Shown here: in pieces, positions 24,441 through 37,900 of the stretch | Layout of the letters: each line of letters begins with the position of its first letter | How positions within the stretch are numbered: the first letter of the stretch is position 1 | The notes under the pieces: generated by a model | Told to the model about the DNA's origin: nothing | The model's database searches: none | What the model saw: the letters and a program-made list of their open reading frames with translations, nothing else | Source: Copromyces sp. CBS 386.78 | Lineage: Eukaryota > Ascomycota > Sordariomycetes > Sordariales > Sordariaceae | Direction: 5' to 3' | NCBI GenBank assembly: GCA_030685235.1 | Contig: MU839121.1 | Span: 124,001 to 188,000, forward strand | Length of the DNA: 64,000 bases | Translations under genes and position numbers: made by a program

Positions 24441-26449
24441 CTATCCCCCTTTAAAAGAAACTCTAGTAATTTTAAAAATATATATATATAATTATAACTA
24501 TTTTTATTCGTTTAGTTCTATCTCCTTTAATATTTTATTATAATTAATAATTTCTATAAGCGGTATCCTACCTACCTAAATATTTAATAACCTCCGTAGT
24601 ATCTTACTATATAGTAAGGCTAAAGACTCTTCTACTTTTCTATTTAATAGTTTAATTAGTTTACGAACGGTTGTAATACCGATTAATAATAGTATTAATA
24701 TATTAATTATAGTAGCGGATTTATAGTTGCGGCGTACTAAGCGGGCGGAACGCTATTTAAGTAGTTTAAAAACGGGCTTAGGGAGCTCGGGAGCGGATAT
24801 AGGGTCGGGTATTAGGGCGGCGTTAATATATTTAGGTTATTACTAAATTTCGGGAGGTATTAGTTTATTAGGATTCTTTTTATAGAAATGTAAGATTATT
24901 TTTTTATAATTAATAATATTAACTTTAAATTCTTAAGTTGGTTAATAATCCCTTTTCTATTGTATATAGTAGTATTAGTAGGTATTATTATTTAATTAAG
25001 TATAGTCGATAAACTTTTTGAAGTTTTATTTAGTATATTCTTCGTAATTATTTATACGGATTATAATTCTACCGTTATTTACCTTAATATCCGTTAATAT
25101 ATTCTAATTAAAGAAGCTTCTACTGATTTAAAGCTAAATTATAAAAATGTAAAAAATAGGAGCGTACTTTATATTCGAGGGTAAAGCGAAATAAATTATA
25201 TAAAACTCTATTTATATAATTTTAAATAGACCCTCTTATTGAAGATAAAATTTTAATATTAGGCGGCCGTTAATGAGGTTAATTGTATTAAGGAGTACTA
25301 GATCCCTCTCCTTATATTTAAGGGAGTCGATTCGGTAACAGTTGGCATTATTTTCGTAATATATTTAAATATATTTTATTTATTATAATACGAAATCTTA
25401 AATTATTTAAAAACGATCGGTTAATTCGTTAGCTTTATAATACTCTTTTAATTGAGCGGGTAATAAATATAAGTATAGTAGGGTACGTAATTTAATACCT
25501 ATTCGAGGATAGAAATTATAATTAACGAAGAAAAAAGAAATATTAATCGATAAAGAGGTCGTATTATTATTTATAAATTTAGCGAAGGGTAACTAGTTAA
25601 TTTAGTTAATTTATACTTAATTAATATAAAAACGAAAGAATTATTCTATTTCTACATTAATATATTTGGTTTAAATATTAATTTAAAAATAGAAAGCAGA
25701 CGTTAACTTGCGAATAATAGTAAACTAGTTATATAAAATACTTTAAAAATATAAAACGAATTGCGTATTACAATTAGAAAGGACTATATTTAATAAATTA
25801 TAAAAGTAATATACCCGGTTAATAAAACGATTAATTAGTTCTTTAATTTCTAAAATTACTATTAGGATATAATAACGTATTTTAATTAATTAATTAACGA
25901 TAATAGTAATATATTTAAAGGTTTAGCCGAAGTAAACGCTTAAAAGTAGCGGAGTAATATAATTAATAGAAATATTTTTCTATAGGACGAACGAAATTTC
26001 AAAAGGTTTAAATAAATTAACGGATCCTCATTTTAAAAATTTCGTTTTAATATAAAGGAAATAGCCTTTATAGAAGACTTTAATATTATAAATTATTTCC
26101 TCCTAATAGAAATTACGTTGAAAAAGGTTATAAATTGCATTGCGGCTAAAGTACCCCGCGTTAAGGGAATTATATTAACAATTAATTGGAACGAATTAGA
26201 ATTCTTTATTATAAAGGTTAATAATAATTTTATCACGCTACTTAGCAATTCTATTACTAACTACCTAATATTCCGCGAATATTTTATAAAATACTTTCTT
26301 AATATTAGGGGTCTATTACCTATAAACAGGGTCAAATAAATAGGAAACGACCTCCTAAAGGAAAATTAAAATTTTATAGCTATTTAAAATAATATTATTA
26401 ATAGATTTATTATTATAATCGCTTATTAAGTAAAAGATGAAATTTAAAA

Positions 26450-27700
26450 GGTCGAAGTAACCGTCTTCGAATTATATAGGATTTAAAAATACTCGTTAGC
26501 GGGCTATTAAGCGATTATTATTAGTATTAGCGGGGCGGTCGTTAGGTTTATAGTTTAAAATATTAAGGCGAAGGTTCTACGATTTTAAAGTATATTTAAT
26601 TAAAAAGTTAAATTATAATAAGAATTGGGACTACTTTATATAATATTAAGTGAACTATTTATTAATTATAAAAGTTTAGAAGTTTTTATAGTCGGTTAGG
26701 ATATTGAAAGGTTATTAAGTACTTTCGAATTCTAGCCTCTACTCTTTAAATACTTTAATAATAGCGAACAATTCTTTATTATATATATTATAATTATATT
26801 CTTAAAACGAATATTTTAACGAAAAGTAAATAACGGGGTAGAAAACGCTATTATCCCTATATTAAAATAGGGTACTTCCCGCAGCCTAATTAGAAGCGTC
26901 TATTTTAACTATTATTTTTTTAGACTAATTATAGATTTTTAATACGGGTCTACTAATAAAAATTCGTTTTAAAACCTCGAAAGCGGAATTATACGCAACG
27001 GATTATAATTATACGGCTTCCTTCTTTATAAATTCGTATAATAGTCCTACTATTATTGAAAAACTTTTAATAAAATAGTAATAGAAGTTTACGAAATTTA
27101 AAAAAGATTATAAGGATTTTTTAAATTAAAGAACTACTTAATCAGTAACGGCCTTAACCTTTTTAAATCTATTTTAATACCTCCTAATATAATAATAAGG
27201 CTTAAATACTTTATTTGTATTATATAAAATTCGTATTTATTAATATTAATATTAAGGCTTACTTTAATTAACCGGTCGAAGATATTATTAATATACTATT
27301 TATAATCTTTAATATTATCCGAGTAAATTAGAACGTTATCGAAATAAGCGGTCGTATAAACGTCGAAAACGTTATAAAAACTATTATTAATATAGTTTTA
27401 AAATGCCCTAGGGGCATTTTATAAATTAAAAAGTACTATTAATAATTTAAATAAATTAAAATATATTATAAAGGCTATAAATTATTCGTATCTTTCCTTA
27501 ATACAAATATAATTAAAAGCGGCGATTATATTGAATTTAATAAAAATTTTAATATAATAAATTACGTCGAAGGTTTCTTTAATTAGCGGCAATAAATATT
27601 ATAATTTAAAGGTAACGTTATTAATTCCGCGGTAGTCTATATAAATATAGATTCCTCTATTTAATTTCTTTATTAAAAGGATTAGTACGGATATTTTTAA
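26450..27700 (-). pseudogene. Gypsy A pol: reverse transcriptase and RNase H
   Basis: On the minus strand the catalytic tetrad Tyr-Phe-Asp-Asn (usual Tyr-Leu-Asp-Asp) is at 27335-27346, within Thr-Thr-Ala-Tyr-Phe-Asp-Asn-Val-Leu-Ile-Tyr-Ser. It is preceded by an Asn-Ala-Pro-x-x-Phe-Gln-x-Tyr-Ile-Asn block. RNase H follows at about 26.95-26.45 kb: Ile-Val-Glu-Ile-Asp-Ala-Ser-Asn, then Tyr-Asn-Tyr-Asn-Ile-Tyr-Asn-Lys-Glu-Leu-Phe-Ala-Ile-Ile-Lys, then Ile-Leu-Thr-Asp-Tyr-Lys-Asn-Phe. These are the three catalytic Asp/Glu neighbourhoods of gypsy RNase H. Asp to Asn and Leu to Phe changes, and stops at Gln or Trp codons, are as expected from RIP. No translation product is expected. Confidence 0.85.
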
Positions 27701-29897
27701 TTATAATAACCGAATAAATTTTTTTTATAATATATTATTAATCTATTTCTTAATTATATTAAATTTATTAGGGTTAAATAGGCGTTTACGAACGGCTAGG
27801 GGTATTATTTTCGGGCGGAGTTTAATTTTAAAGTCATAAGAATAGTAAGGGAAAAGGGATTTAATTTCTTTTTAACGGAAAGTATTTATATAATACTAAT
27901 ACTATCGAAGTAATTTAGCCTAAATTTATACGTTAATTTCAGGGGGTTTATTAATTTTCTTATAAAATTTTATAATATTTTCCGAAGTAACTTTACGTAA
28001 AGTAATACTATTAGTAGCGAAGTATTAATCGATAGCGTCTTCGTATTAGGGAAAATTATTATTTATACGAGTAATTTTAATAGAATTAAAATTTTTAATT
28101 ACCTTTAAAATAATTATATTACTTTTACTTACTAAATTATTAATTTAGTAGTAGAAATTATTGCCGAAGAACTTTTTATATTTTTATCCCCTACTTATAA
28201 AGACCTCTTTAATTATTTTTAATATAAGTTTATCGTTGAAGGCGGATAGGTCTAAAATATTGTACTCCTTTATTAATTAATCCTCTTCTATTATACGTTT
28301 AATATCTTCGGTTATATTAGCCCTTATAGTATAAATAATTTAGAGGTCGTACTTCTTTACTAATTAGTTGAAGGCGGCGGCAAATAGTTTTTTAATATCG
28401 TTAAAGTTAATAGGATTTATTAAGATATAGAGGCGACGGATTTAAATTCGATAATTTATAGTAACGGTACGGAATTTTCTAACTATCCGGCAAGGCATTA
28501 GGATTATCTATAGTAGAGGAGGGGGGATTATATTAAAAGAGATAGCGTTAAATATAACGGCTTAACCGGGGCCTACTAGTATTTTATTAATCGCGGAGGT
28601 TTTTAAACGGTAAATAATCTAATTTCGAAAATAATTAAATTACTAGCGGGCCGCTCGTTTTACAATTGCAAAAATAGAAATATAATAAAGGGTATCCATT
28701 TATAATTTAATATTGGGTTCGCTTTTGTTTAGGACCTCTTCGTAAATAGCTTTTTTAAATATTAAGTTCGTTGTATTAAAATAAGTAGCCGGGCCGGTTA
28801 TAAAAGCTTTCCATTTAGTACTAAGGATTTTTTTTAAGAGGTAGCCGCACTTTTTATAGGCTACGGTAAATTAGAGCGAATTATAAAGTTATAAAATATT
28901 TAGCGAATAATAAATGAATTATAAGTAGTTTAAAATAATTAAATTGTTTTTAGCTAGGTTGTAAATAAATAGGTTAATAATTTCGTAATAATAGCCTATC
29001 CCTATTGTAAATCTTATAAAATAAATAATATTACCTTTAGCGGGGCTTCCGTTAGCGAAATATAAAATTTTAAATATTATAAATTTAAAAAAGGAGAGAC
29101 GGTAACAATAAACGAAACGTTTATTAATAAAACTTAGGGCAATATAACCGCTATCGACTAAATTTAAACAATATATTTTATACGATTTATTAGATAGTTG
29201 GATAGAGAGGTTTAATAAATTAGGGTATTTATAATAGTTATTTATAAAAGATTTATAAATTTTAATTATATTTAGCTATATAATAATATTACCCTCCTTT
29301 CTCTATTTTATAAATTGTTATTTCTAATTACAATTTAATTTAGAGGCTATATATTTTCCTACTAATTAATATAATTAGTTTCATTACTTTAAACGGGGCT
29401 AACAAAGCTGGGGATATACACGGGGACCGGGCTTACTAATACTACGGTATTATAGCGTTATTATTAGCCGTTTAGGCGTTTATAACGTTAATTTAATACT
29501 ACTAACTATAGCCCTGCTAATTATAACCTTATTAACTATAGCCGTATTAGCCCTACTAGGAAGCGGCGTTATTATTACCGCCTCTATTACCTCTTTTACT
29601 ACCGCCCCTACCGCTATAATTACTACGACTACTACGGGTAGAAGCGGGGGGATTTTTATTGAAATTAATATAGTTATAATAAATAGCTAAAAAATTATTT
29701 TTACGATTATAACGGGTATACGCGCTCATCTTTATATAATATTCGAAAATCTCTTATAAAAATATACTATATATAGTAATATTAATAACGGATATAGAAT
29801 TAAAGTCTATTGCGTTACCGCCTTAATTAACGGGTTGTTCCGCGGATAAGGTAGTATTATAGTTATTCGAGGAAAATAGTTTATAAAATAGGTTAGC

Positions 29898-30049
29898 TGT
29901 CACAGGGTACTGCGACTTGGTGGTAGTTGAGTACCGTGTAACCTAGGGTATATGTACGTACATTCCGCGATTCTATTCTAGATAGAATTACGGTCTATCT
30001 TTTATCGGTGGTGTAACGGTTCTTGTGTTGCACGTTAGGTCCCGTAACA
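29898..30049 (+). repeat. TRIM left LTR (152 bp)
   Basis: Starts TGTCACAGGG and ends GGTCCCGTAACA. It is near normal in base composition, with short palindromes such as TCTATTCTAGATAGA and GTATATGTACGTAC. It keeps the unmutated form at most positions where the right copy shows C to T or G to A. Confidence 0.88.
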
Positions 30050-30247
30050 GTTAATTCTATCTAACGGCGAGACGTCGTGGGTTCGATTCCCCGCAAGTGA
30101 CATTGTCCTTTAAGAAGGACAAGTGTTAACGACGCAACTCGTTGGAAAGCGATACGCTTTTAGGTGGCGTATATACCTTATAATACCGATAAGAAATCGG
30201 AAGTTAACTGCACCTAACCCGCGGGAGCTGGGTAAAGAAGGAAGTAG

Positions 30248-30399
30248 TGTTATAAGGTATTGCGACTTGGTAGTAGTTGAATACCATGTAACCTAGGGTA
30301 TATGTACGTACATTCCGCGATTCTATTCTAGATAGAATTACGGTCCATCTTTTATCGGTGGTGTAACGGTTCCTGTGTTGCACGTTAGGTCCCGTAACA
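30248..30399 (+). repeat. TRIM right LTR (152 bp)
   Basis: Direct repeat of 29898-30049. Seven of nine differences are C to T or G to A relative to the left copy, clustered in the first 42 bp; two (CCATC, TTCCTG) are the other way. This suggests light RIP or early ageing. Confidence 0.88.
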
Positions 30400-31770
30400 T
30401 TAGCGAACTTTTCGAGGTAAATATTGTCCTTATAGTTTTAAATTAGTAAACGGGTTATTTAAAGCTATTTATTATAATTATTATTAGTAGGAAGCGGGTA
30501 TTAGTAAACGATAATATTATAAACGGCCTTAATAATTTTATTACGAAGGAAATATACTTTTATAATATTATTTATATTGTACTAATTGATAAGGATGGTA
30601 AAGTAATCTTCGAACACGGCCTAATATATATCTTTAATTATTTTTAAGTTATTTAGTTCGCAATGAACGATAATAATAAAATTGGAATTATTATACTTAG
30701 TATCGAATTCTTTAAAAAGGTTTATAGTAATCTTCTATTTCTATTTAATATTATTAATTAAATATTTAAAAATATTAGCTAGCGCCAATTCGATGGCTAT
30801 AAAAGGGGGGCCTTCAAAGTATTTAACGATATACGAAAAACATTTAAACTTAGAAGCGAAGTAAATTAATTTATTAATTTAGTATAATTTAACTTTTATA
30901 CGCTAAAAGTAGTACTTTTCCGCTTTTTCTAATAGAATAATTCCTTTACTATTGAACGACGTAATATACGTACATAATTATACCGATTTATAACCGCTAT
31001 TATTAATATTTATAATTATTATAATAAGTATTTTAATTTCTTAAACTTACTTAAATTAAGCGCGGACCTTATTAATAGTTTCGGCGTACTTATTTTTTTA
31101 TTTTTAGAAGGATTTAAAAATATTAGTTTTAAAATTATTAAAGGATTGCTTAAATTCGTTAATCTCCTATTAGAATTCGGTATTTCGAATATTTAAACGA
31201 TCGATCTCTTAATAGGATTCGGTAAAGTCCTCTTCGACTTTCTAAGCGCGCGAACGGGCTTCAACTACGTCGTTATAAATAAAATAATTATAAGCGAAGG
31301 CGACGTTATAGAATACTAGGACTAATACGAACGTAAGGGCGTAATCTATAGTATAATATAATAGAGTGTAAATAGTAGGATTATTATCGAAGTTTATAAG
31401 TACTTTAATTAGGGTATTATAAATTACTTAATTTTTAGGGTCGGTAGTTTAAAGGGCGCCGATAGCGGTTACTACGATAAAATTATTAATAATAATCCGT
31501 AATTAGTCCGTTATTAATTATTAAATTAATACGGATATAGTAGTTTCTTTAAACGTACTATTTTAATTAATAGGTAGGGAGAAAGAGATAAGGTTGATAC
31601 TTATATTACCTAATTCGAATTGTACTATTTGCGACCGAATTTTTGTTTGCCCCGTTCGTAAGGGGTCGAGTCTTTGATTGCGGATGCGATTTAAATAATC
31701 TTTTTATACTAAACGTAATCTAAATCTATTTCCCTTAAGCGCGCGCAGCGCGATAGTAGGTATAATAAAC

Positions 31771-31993
31771 TATTACGGGGTAAAGTATTATTAGGGGTAG
31801 GGTAGGATATATATTATTATATAAAGGAGAGGAAAGGAAGGATATACGTAGAAGACTAGCTATATAGGCGAAAGCTTATAGAAGCTAGGGCGTACGCGCA
31901 TATAACCCTATACGTGACCGTGTTATAACGATGGTTATAGCACATCTAAGAGGCAGTGTAGGGTGGGCATATTATAGGCCTAATCCTATAATA
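31771..31993 (-). repeat. Gypsy A 5' LTR (223 bp)
   Basis: Right-hand partner of 24218-24440, more heavily mutated (ATATTATTATATAAAGG where the left has ACGTTGTTGTACGAAGG). Because pol is on the minus strand this is the 5' LTR. The bases just inside it (about 31739-31770, including the palindromic GCGCGCAGCGCG) would hold the primer-binding site, but no tRNA match could be assigned. Confidence 0.88.
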
Positions 31994-31998
31994 AGGAG

Positions 31999-34900
31999 GG
32001 ACTATATAATATTAGTAAATTTAACTGTAGGTATATTAATAATAAAATCTATTATAACCGTATAATATAGCCGTAGGAATATTCGAATTAATAATAGTTC
32101 GCCGGACGTTAATTATCGGTTTTATTAATTTTAATAATATATTTCGTAATATTTAATATATTCTTAAACTATTTAAATTTTATATTTTATATAAAACTAC
32201 GACAAATCCGCCATTATATAATTAACATTAAAATAGTATTTTTCGTCGTAAATTAATTTTAATATTTTCTATATATAAATGCGAAGGATATATAGGCGAT
32301 TTTTATCTAAATAATTGATATAGAAGAGAAGGCCGTTGTTAATTACGTAAAGACCGGCCGGGAGGTTAGGCCTCTTATTTAAGAAGCGTATATATATATA
32401 ACTTAGAGCGTTAATATTTGTAATTAATTGTAAAACTCTGCTATATTTCAGATCGGAAGGGTAAATATTTACGAATATTTATTTAAAGGCGGGAGCGATA
32501 ACCGATAAAATTATCCGAATATTTAGGGAAATTTCCGCATATATAAAGGAAAAAGTGTCTAAACTTTCTAAATAATTGAAATAGGATTAAATATTAGTAA
32601 GTTCGTCCGATAAATCGTTATTATTAATAGCTTTAATTATAAGTAATTTTAATAAAGTATCGGGTATAATATTTAATAGTCTTAAAATATAGAAAATATT
32701 TAAATTGAATTATAATATTTAATTAGCAACGTTAGCGAATTTAAAGTTTACTTTCGCTAAATCTATTATTTTTAAAAATATATACTTAATAATATTAATA
32801 ATAGAAATGTAATTTATAATAATATTTACGGGTCGAATATTAAATTAGACTATCTTCCGTAATTTTTGCAATACTTAAATAATAATTATAATTTCTACTT
32901 CTATTAAACTGTACTTCTTTTCCATTAAAATTATTAATCTTAATAAAAAATAAATAAATTTAATTATTATTAATAGGATTTTACTTATACTAAGAATAAA
33001 TTCGCTATCTTATTCGCATTTAAATTAGAAGATGTAAATATTATACGTAATACTATTAACGTTAATTTTAATAAATAATACGTCCGTCTTAATATAATAA
33101 TATAAATATATTTAATTGTGTAAATTTTCCTATATATTATAAAAGGCTTCGAATTCTTCCTTAGTAGGTATAAATTTAACCTTAGAAGTATAACTTTTTC
33201 TCGCCTATTTTATTACTCCTAATTTTAAATCTCCTAATTCTTGTATTCGTTTTAGTAATTCCGTTTTGTTATAATTAAATAATTTTTTTTATACCGAACT
33301 ATAGTATCCCTTAATATAACTAGCCGGCTATATTTAAATAAATCTCTAAGGTATTTAATATATTAAGAAAATTAAACTTTTAGAACGCTTTAATATAATC
33401 CTTTATATATTAATAATTCTAACCGTTCATAATACTACCGAAAAGTTAAATAGATAGGAAAATTGTAAATAATTTATAAGTGTTAATATAAACGTAATAT
33501 TTTTTAAAAAATACTATTACAAGATTAATATACTTTAAATACTTTTCTTTAATATTGCTAAAAATAACGATATTATTAATATAAGCGTATATAAATAATC
33601 GGTAGTCGAAGAATAATTAATTTATAAAACGTTATATAAATATAGGCGAATTCTTAAAACCTATTAGTATAACGTTAAATTATTTAAGCCCGCGAGGGCT
33701 AATTATTACTATACGATTGTAATAGAGTGTAAAAATTAATAATTAGTAGAAAAATTTCATAATGTTAAAAATATTAAAGAATTTCTTATTAATTATTCTA
33801 TTAATTATATTTTCCTAGTCGGGTAATAAATAGATATCTAATATTATAATACTATTTAAAGGGCGAAGATTAACGATTATTCGAGGTTTATCGACATTAT
33901 TCATTTTCTACTATATAATAAAGATAGGGTATATAATAAGAATAAACTATAATATAAAGGATATTTTACCCTATATATATAATTTATCGTACTCCTTATT
34001 AAAGAATTCGCAGTCTTTAACTCTTAATAAATAAGGTTTAACAATTCTCCGCTAATCTTATTATCCTTTAACGAAATTTATACGTATTTTATCCTCCTCC
34101 TTTATTAAAACGATTTTCCAATCTTTAAAAACGTTAATATATTTATTTAAGAGGCTCTTCATTCATTAAATAAAATTAGGGTCGTTATTATAGATATTAA
34201 TATTTACTTTGGAAGGAATAAATTTAATATTGTTAAATTTATTTAATTTATATAATAAAACGCTAAAAACCTTTTTCCGAATCGCTACTTCTTTATCGTT
34301 TTTAATACTTCGGTCAATATATATAGCGTACTATTTAAGGGAAAAGCTAATTTATATTTCGAAGGCTAAATAAACTACGTTAAATATGTTAAGAAGTATA
34401 GCCGTTTTAATAACTTTAAGCGACGGGCATATAATTATATTAATACAGGTATTTATAGGAATAAAAAGGTTATTATTAAATTAATTTAAATATAGAATTA
34501 CTTTAAGGATTTTACTATTTACTATAGCGTTTAATAAATTGGGTAATTGAATATAAAAATTATGAATAGGACGTTTATTTAAAGAGCGCTAATTATTAAA
34601 TTAGGCGCTATATTAGACTGGAAGGATACTAGAATAGTAAATTAAAAGGATTATATTTTATTCAGTAAAAGTTTCGGTAATAAGGGTATCTTCTCCTAAT
34701 TCATCCTTCTTAGAAAAAACCTCTCCTTATACCTTTATACTAAATATAAATCTGAACAAACAGAAAATAGTATTAAAATTAAATTTAATATTATAATTAT
34801 AAAGAAAATCTATTCCTAATAGTATATTCGGGCTTAATTCCTCGATAATTAATATAGAAATTTAAAAATAACCGTTAACTTTAACGCCGTTAACCTTCCC

Positions 34901-37900
34901 TTCTATATAGAAATTAAATTCGGCTATAATATTAATAACTATTTTCGAATTAATTCCGTTTATAATATTCGGTAGGAATTTAATATATTAAATATTTAGG
35001 GAAAACTTCTTAATAAATATCCGATTTACTACCGTTAAAAAATATTTAAAATTAAAATAAATAGTAATAAGAAGCGTATTTAGGCTCAATTTAATATTAA
35101 CCTTCAAATATAATATAGCCTTCTATAAATTTAATATTCTATTTCGGGCGGTAATATCCGTAATAGCCTTAATAACTTATTCTTCTATAAAAGCTAATAA
35201 AATATATTAACTTTTATACTAAATATCCGACAATTTAAATTTCCGACCGTTTATTAAAGTAAATAATCTTAATATAATATCCGCCTCCTTTACCCTCTTA
35301 CCTTTATTTAAAGCCTTTTTTAAAATTTTAGGTGAAGTATTTTTAATTTTAAACGAAGGATTAGACGATTTATAAAACGCTTAGGCTATTTTTAAGCGTT
35401 TAAGAATTATAGTAAAACTAGAATCGGATAATACATTTAATGATAAAGATTCGTCTTTATTATTATATTTAATATTTATAATGGGTATAGTATTAATAAT
35501 AGTAATAAAAATCGCATAGTTTAACGTCGGGGTCGCAAAAGCCTAAAATATATTGCTAAATATATTAGTATAAAGTACGGAAGAATTAATAAAATAAATA
35601 AAAGAAGTATTATTATACTTAACGGCGGAATTATCTATATTAAATTCAATTATTTCCTTTTTAAAGTTACTTATAAAATAATAATTTTAGTTTTCTAAAT
35701 AATTAACCTTGTCCTTTATTTTAAATTCGTTTTCGAAGACGGTAATATTATTAGTATAAATATAAGAACTATTTCGAAATTTAATCTATTTACTAAACTT
35801 CTTCCTAATACGCCGATAGTAATTACTTAAATTAATAATATTAGATTTATTAAAGTTATTATTAATCTTCCGAAATAGAAATTTAGGACAATTTCTTTTA
35901 GTAAGCCTATTATTATTCGGGAAAAAATCCTTTTTATATATTCCTTTATTCTCGCCCTAAAACCCAATATAAGCTGTAAATATAGTATTTAATTCGGCTA
36001 CGTTTTTAGAATCGTTATTAAAAGCGAAGTAAATTAAGCGAAGACCTTTAATAAGATCGATAAATTTATCCCGAAATAAATTAATTTTCTCTTTAATATT
36101 ATTAATATACTATTTAAAAATATATCCGGGAGTAAATTTAGCGCAATAAAACTTCAATTTAAAATATAAGTTATTTTAAAGATAAGTATACAATTAAAAA
36201 TCAATTGAATTACCCTATAATTATATATGTCTAAATAATTCTATAAAGAAATTATATAACGCTAAATCGCCTTTTTTATTAAGCTTAACGGTAAAATAGT
36301 AAGTATTGAACTATTTCTATATTTAATCGGGTTTAATCCCGAAAACATAGTAAAAAGCTTCGATAATTTTATTTAAATTATTATTAAATTTAATACGCTT
36401 ACTCTAAAAGAATATATTAATTTACTAAAAAAGGGTAATACTATGTAATAAATATTAAAAATTATTAGTAATTATTTTGCGTTACTTAATATAAATTAAA
36501 ATTATATTTTTAAACGAATTGGTAAATAAGTAATAATCAGTAAAAATATTAATTTTATTATCCGTATAGACTCTATAGCGCTTTTTATTTTTAAAGGCAT
36601 TAAAATAGAATATTCTAACGTTAAAAAGCTTCTACTAAATTTATTTATTATTAATAGTACTAGTTAGAATAATCGATCTTCCGTTCTCGTACTCCTTAAG
36701 TTCAGTAATATAAATATAAATCTCTTCGAATATATTATTTAGGAGAAGGGCGTTTTCCGATATAATATTAGTACTATTAGTTTTTTTTAACCGATAGGAA
36801 AAATTAAAAGAATTATTGGCGAAGTATATTAAAGTACGCTATTTATTATTAGGAAGAATATTATTAATAATTATCGGAATATAATGGAAAGAAACCCTAT
36901 TAAACGGGAGTAAATTAATTGTTAATAGGTTAAATTAATGGAATATAGGCCGAAGAAGTCTATATAGAAGTAAGTTGAATAAGAGCCTTAAATGCTTAGG
37001 TTAGCGTTCGTTAAATTAATTGAACTTAATTAATTTATTCGATAAAGCGGGTACGTTATTTAATTTAACGATTATACTTCTTAGTTTCGTTATTATTAAC
37101 GGGCTATTAATCCTATTTAATAATCTTCTCGGGAATTATACCACTATTAATAACGCTTTTAAAAATTAAATTATAACGTCCTATAACCAGTAGAAAATTA
37201 TTAATATATATATAAACGGATAAATAATTAAGATTAGTAATTAATAATTAATAATTAATATAGTCGATCCGAAGATTTTTTATATAATTTATAAGGTTAG
37301 TAGTATTTTAAGGGTTTTTAGCGCTAATTATAATAAAATTAATAATAGGACTGGAAATATTAAAGTACTAAGGCTGATTTATTACCGTATAATTAGAAAG
37401 CTAACCGGGATACCGCCGCGCAATTATAAGAATTATAAGGTTAAACCCTAATTTTACGTTATTTTTAATAAAGCGTAAATTATTTTAAATAGGATTAATA
37501 AAATAAACGGGAAATTTATCGGCTATAGTAAATTCTAGTAATTAGTTTATATAATTTTATTATTACTTCTACGCGAATTAAATTAATATTTCCACTTATA
37601 TTATATTTATAAAAGCCTTTGTAATAGGATTAATAGTAAATTTCTTAATAAGGGTGGCGGCGGTATTTACTACCGAACTTATTTGGGAAATAATAAATTC
37701 GGTAAGTAAGAATGGACGAATATAAATTTCGATCGATTAAATAGTTAATATATTAATTATAATAACGGAAGTTTTAGAAGGGATTAGTAAGAGCGGCGGC
37801 GTATTGACTATTCTAATTATATTAAAAAAGTTAAAATCGTTACAATTTTAAGAATTAACGATAAAAAAAGTATTAATACTTTTAAAAATTAGTATGTAAA

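Larger units (their letters stand above)
29898..30399 (+). mobile_element. TRIM-like non-autonomous LTR element, 502 bp, nested in gypsy A
   Basis: Two 152-bp direct repeats (29898-30049 and 30248-30399) start TGTCAC/TGTTAT and end GTAACA. They differ at nine positions, all transitions. They enclose a 198-bp non-coding interior. The target duplication TTAGC is perfect (29893-29897 and 30400-30404). A purine run AAAGAAGGAAGTAG lies directly before the right LTR, so the element reads on the plus strand, opposite to gypsy A. Near the left LTR the interior holds a tRNA T-arm-like GGGTTCGATTCCCC (30082-30095), in sense rather than the antisense orientation expected of a primer-binding site. No open frame is present. 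Such terminal-repeat miniature elements are known mainly from plants and some fungi. Confidence 0.88.
24218..31993 (-). mobile_element. Gypsy A: full-length LTR retrotransposon
   Basis: It is bounded by two alignable 223-bp LTRs (24218-24440 and 31771-31993), with ends fitting TGTTACGGGG...CCTATAACA before mutation. The flanks are AGAAG (24213-24217) and AGGAG (31994-31998), a 5-bp target duplication differing by one G to A. Just inside the left LTR the complement reads CTTTTAAAGGGGGATAG, a polypurine tract for minus-strand transcription. The pol frame is on the minus strand: reverse transcriptase at about 27.7-27.2 kb and RNase H at about 26.95-26.45 kb. Integrase is expected to the left and gag/protease to the right of these. 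A 502-bp TRIM-like element is nested at 29898-30399. Total length is 7776 bp. Confidence 0.88.

Noticed and set aside
26118..26339. 73-codon plus-strand ORF in gypsy A
   Set aside because: It is antisense to the gypsy A pol region between RNase H and integrase; chance frame in AT-rich DNA.
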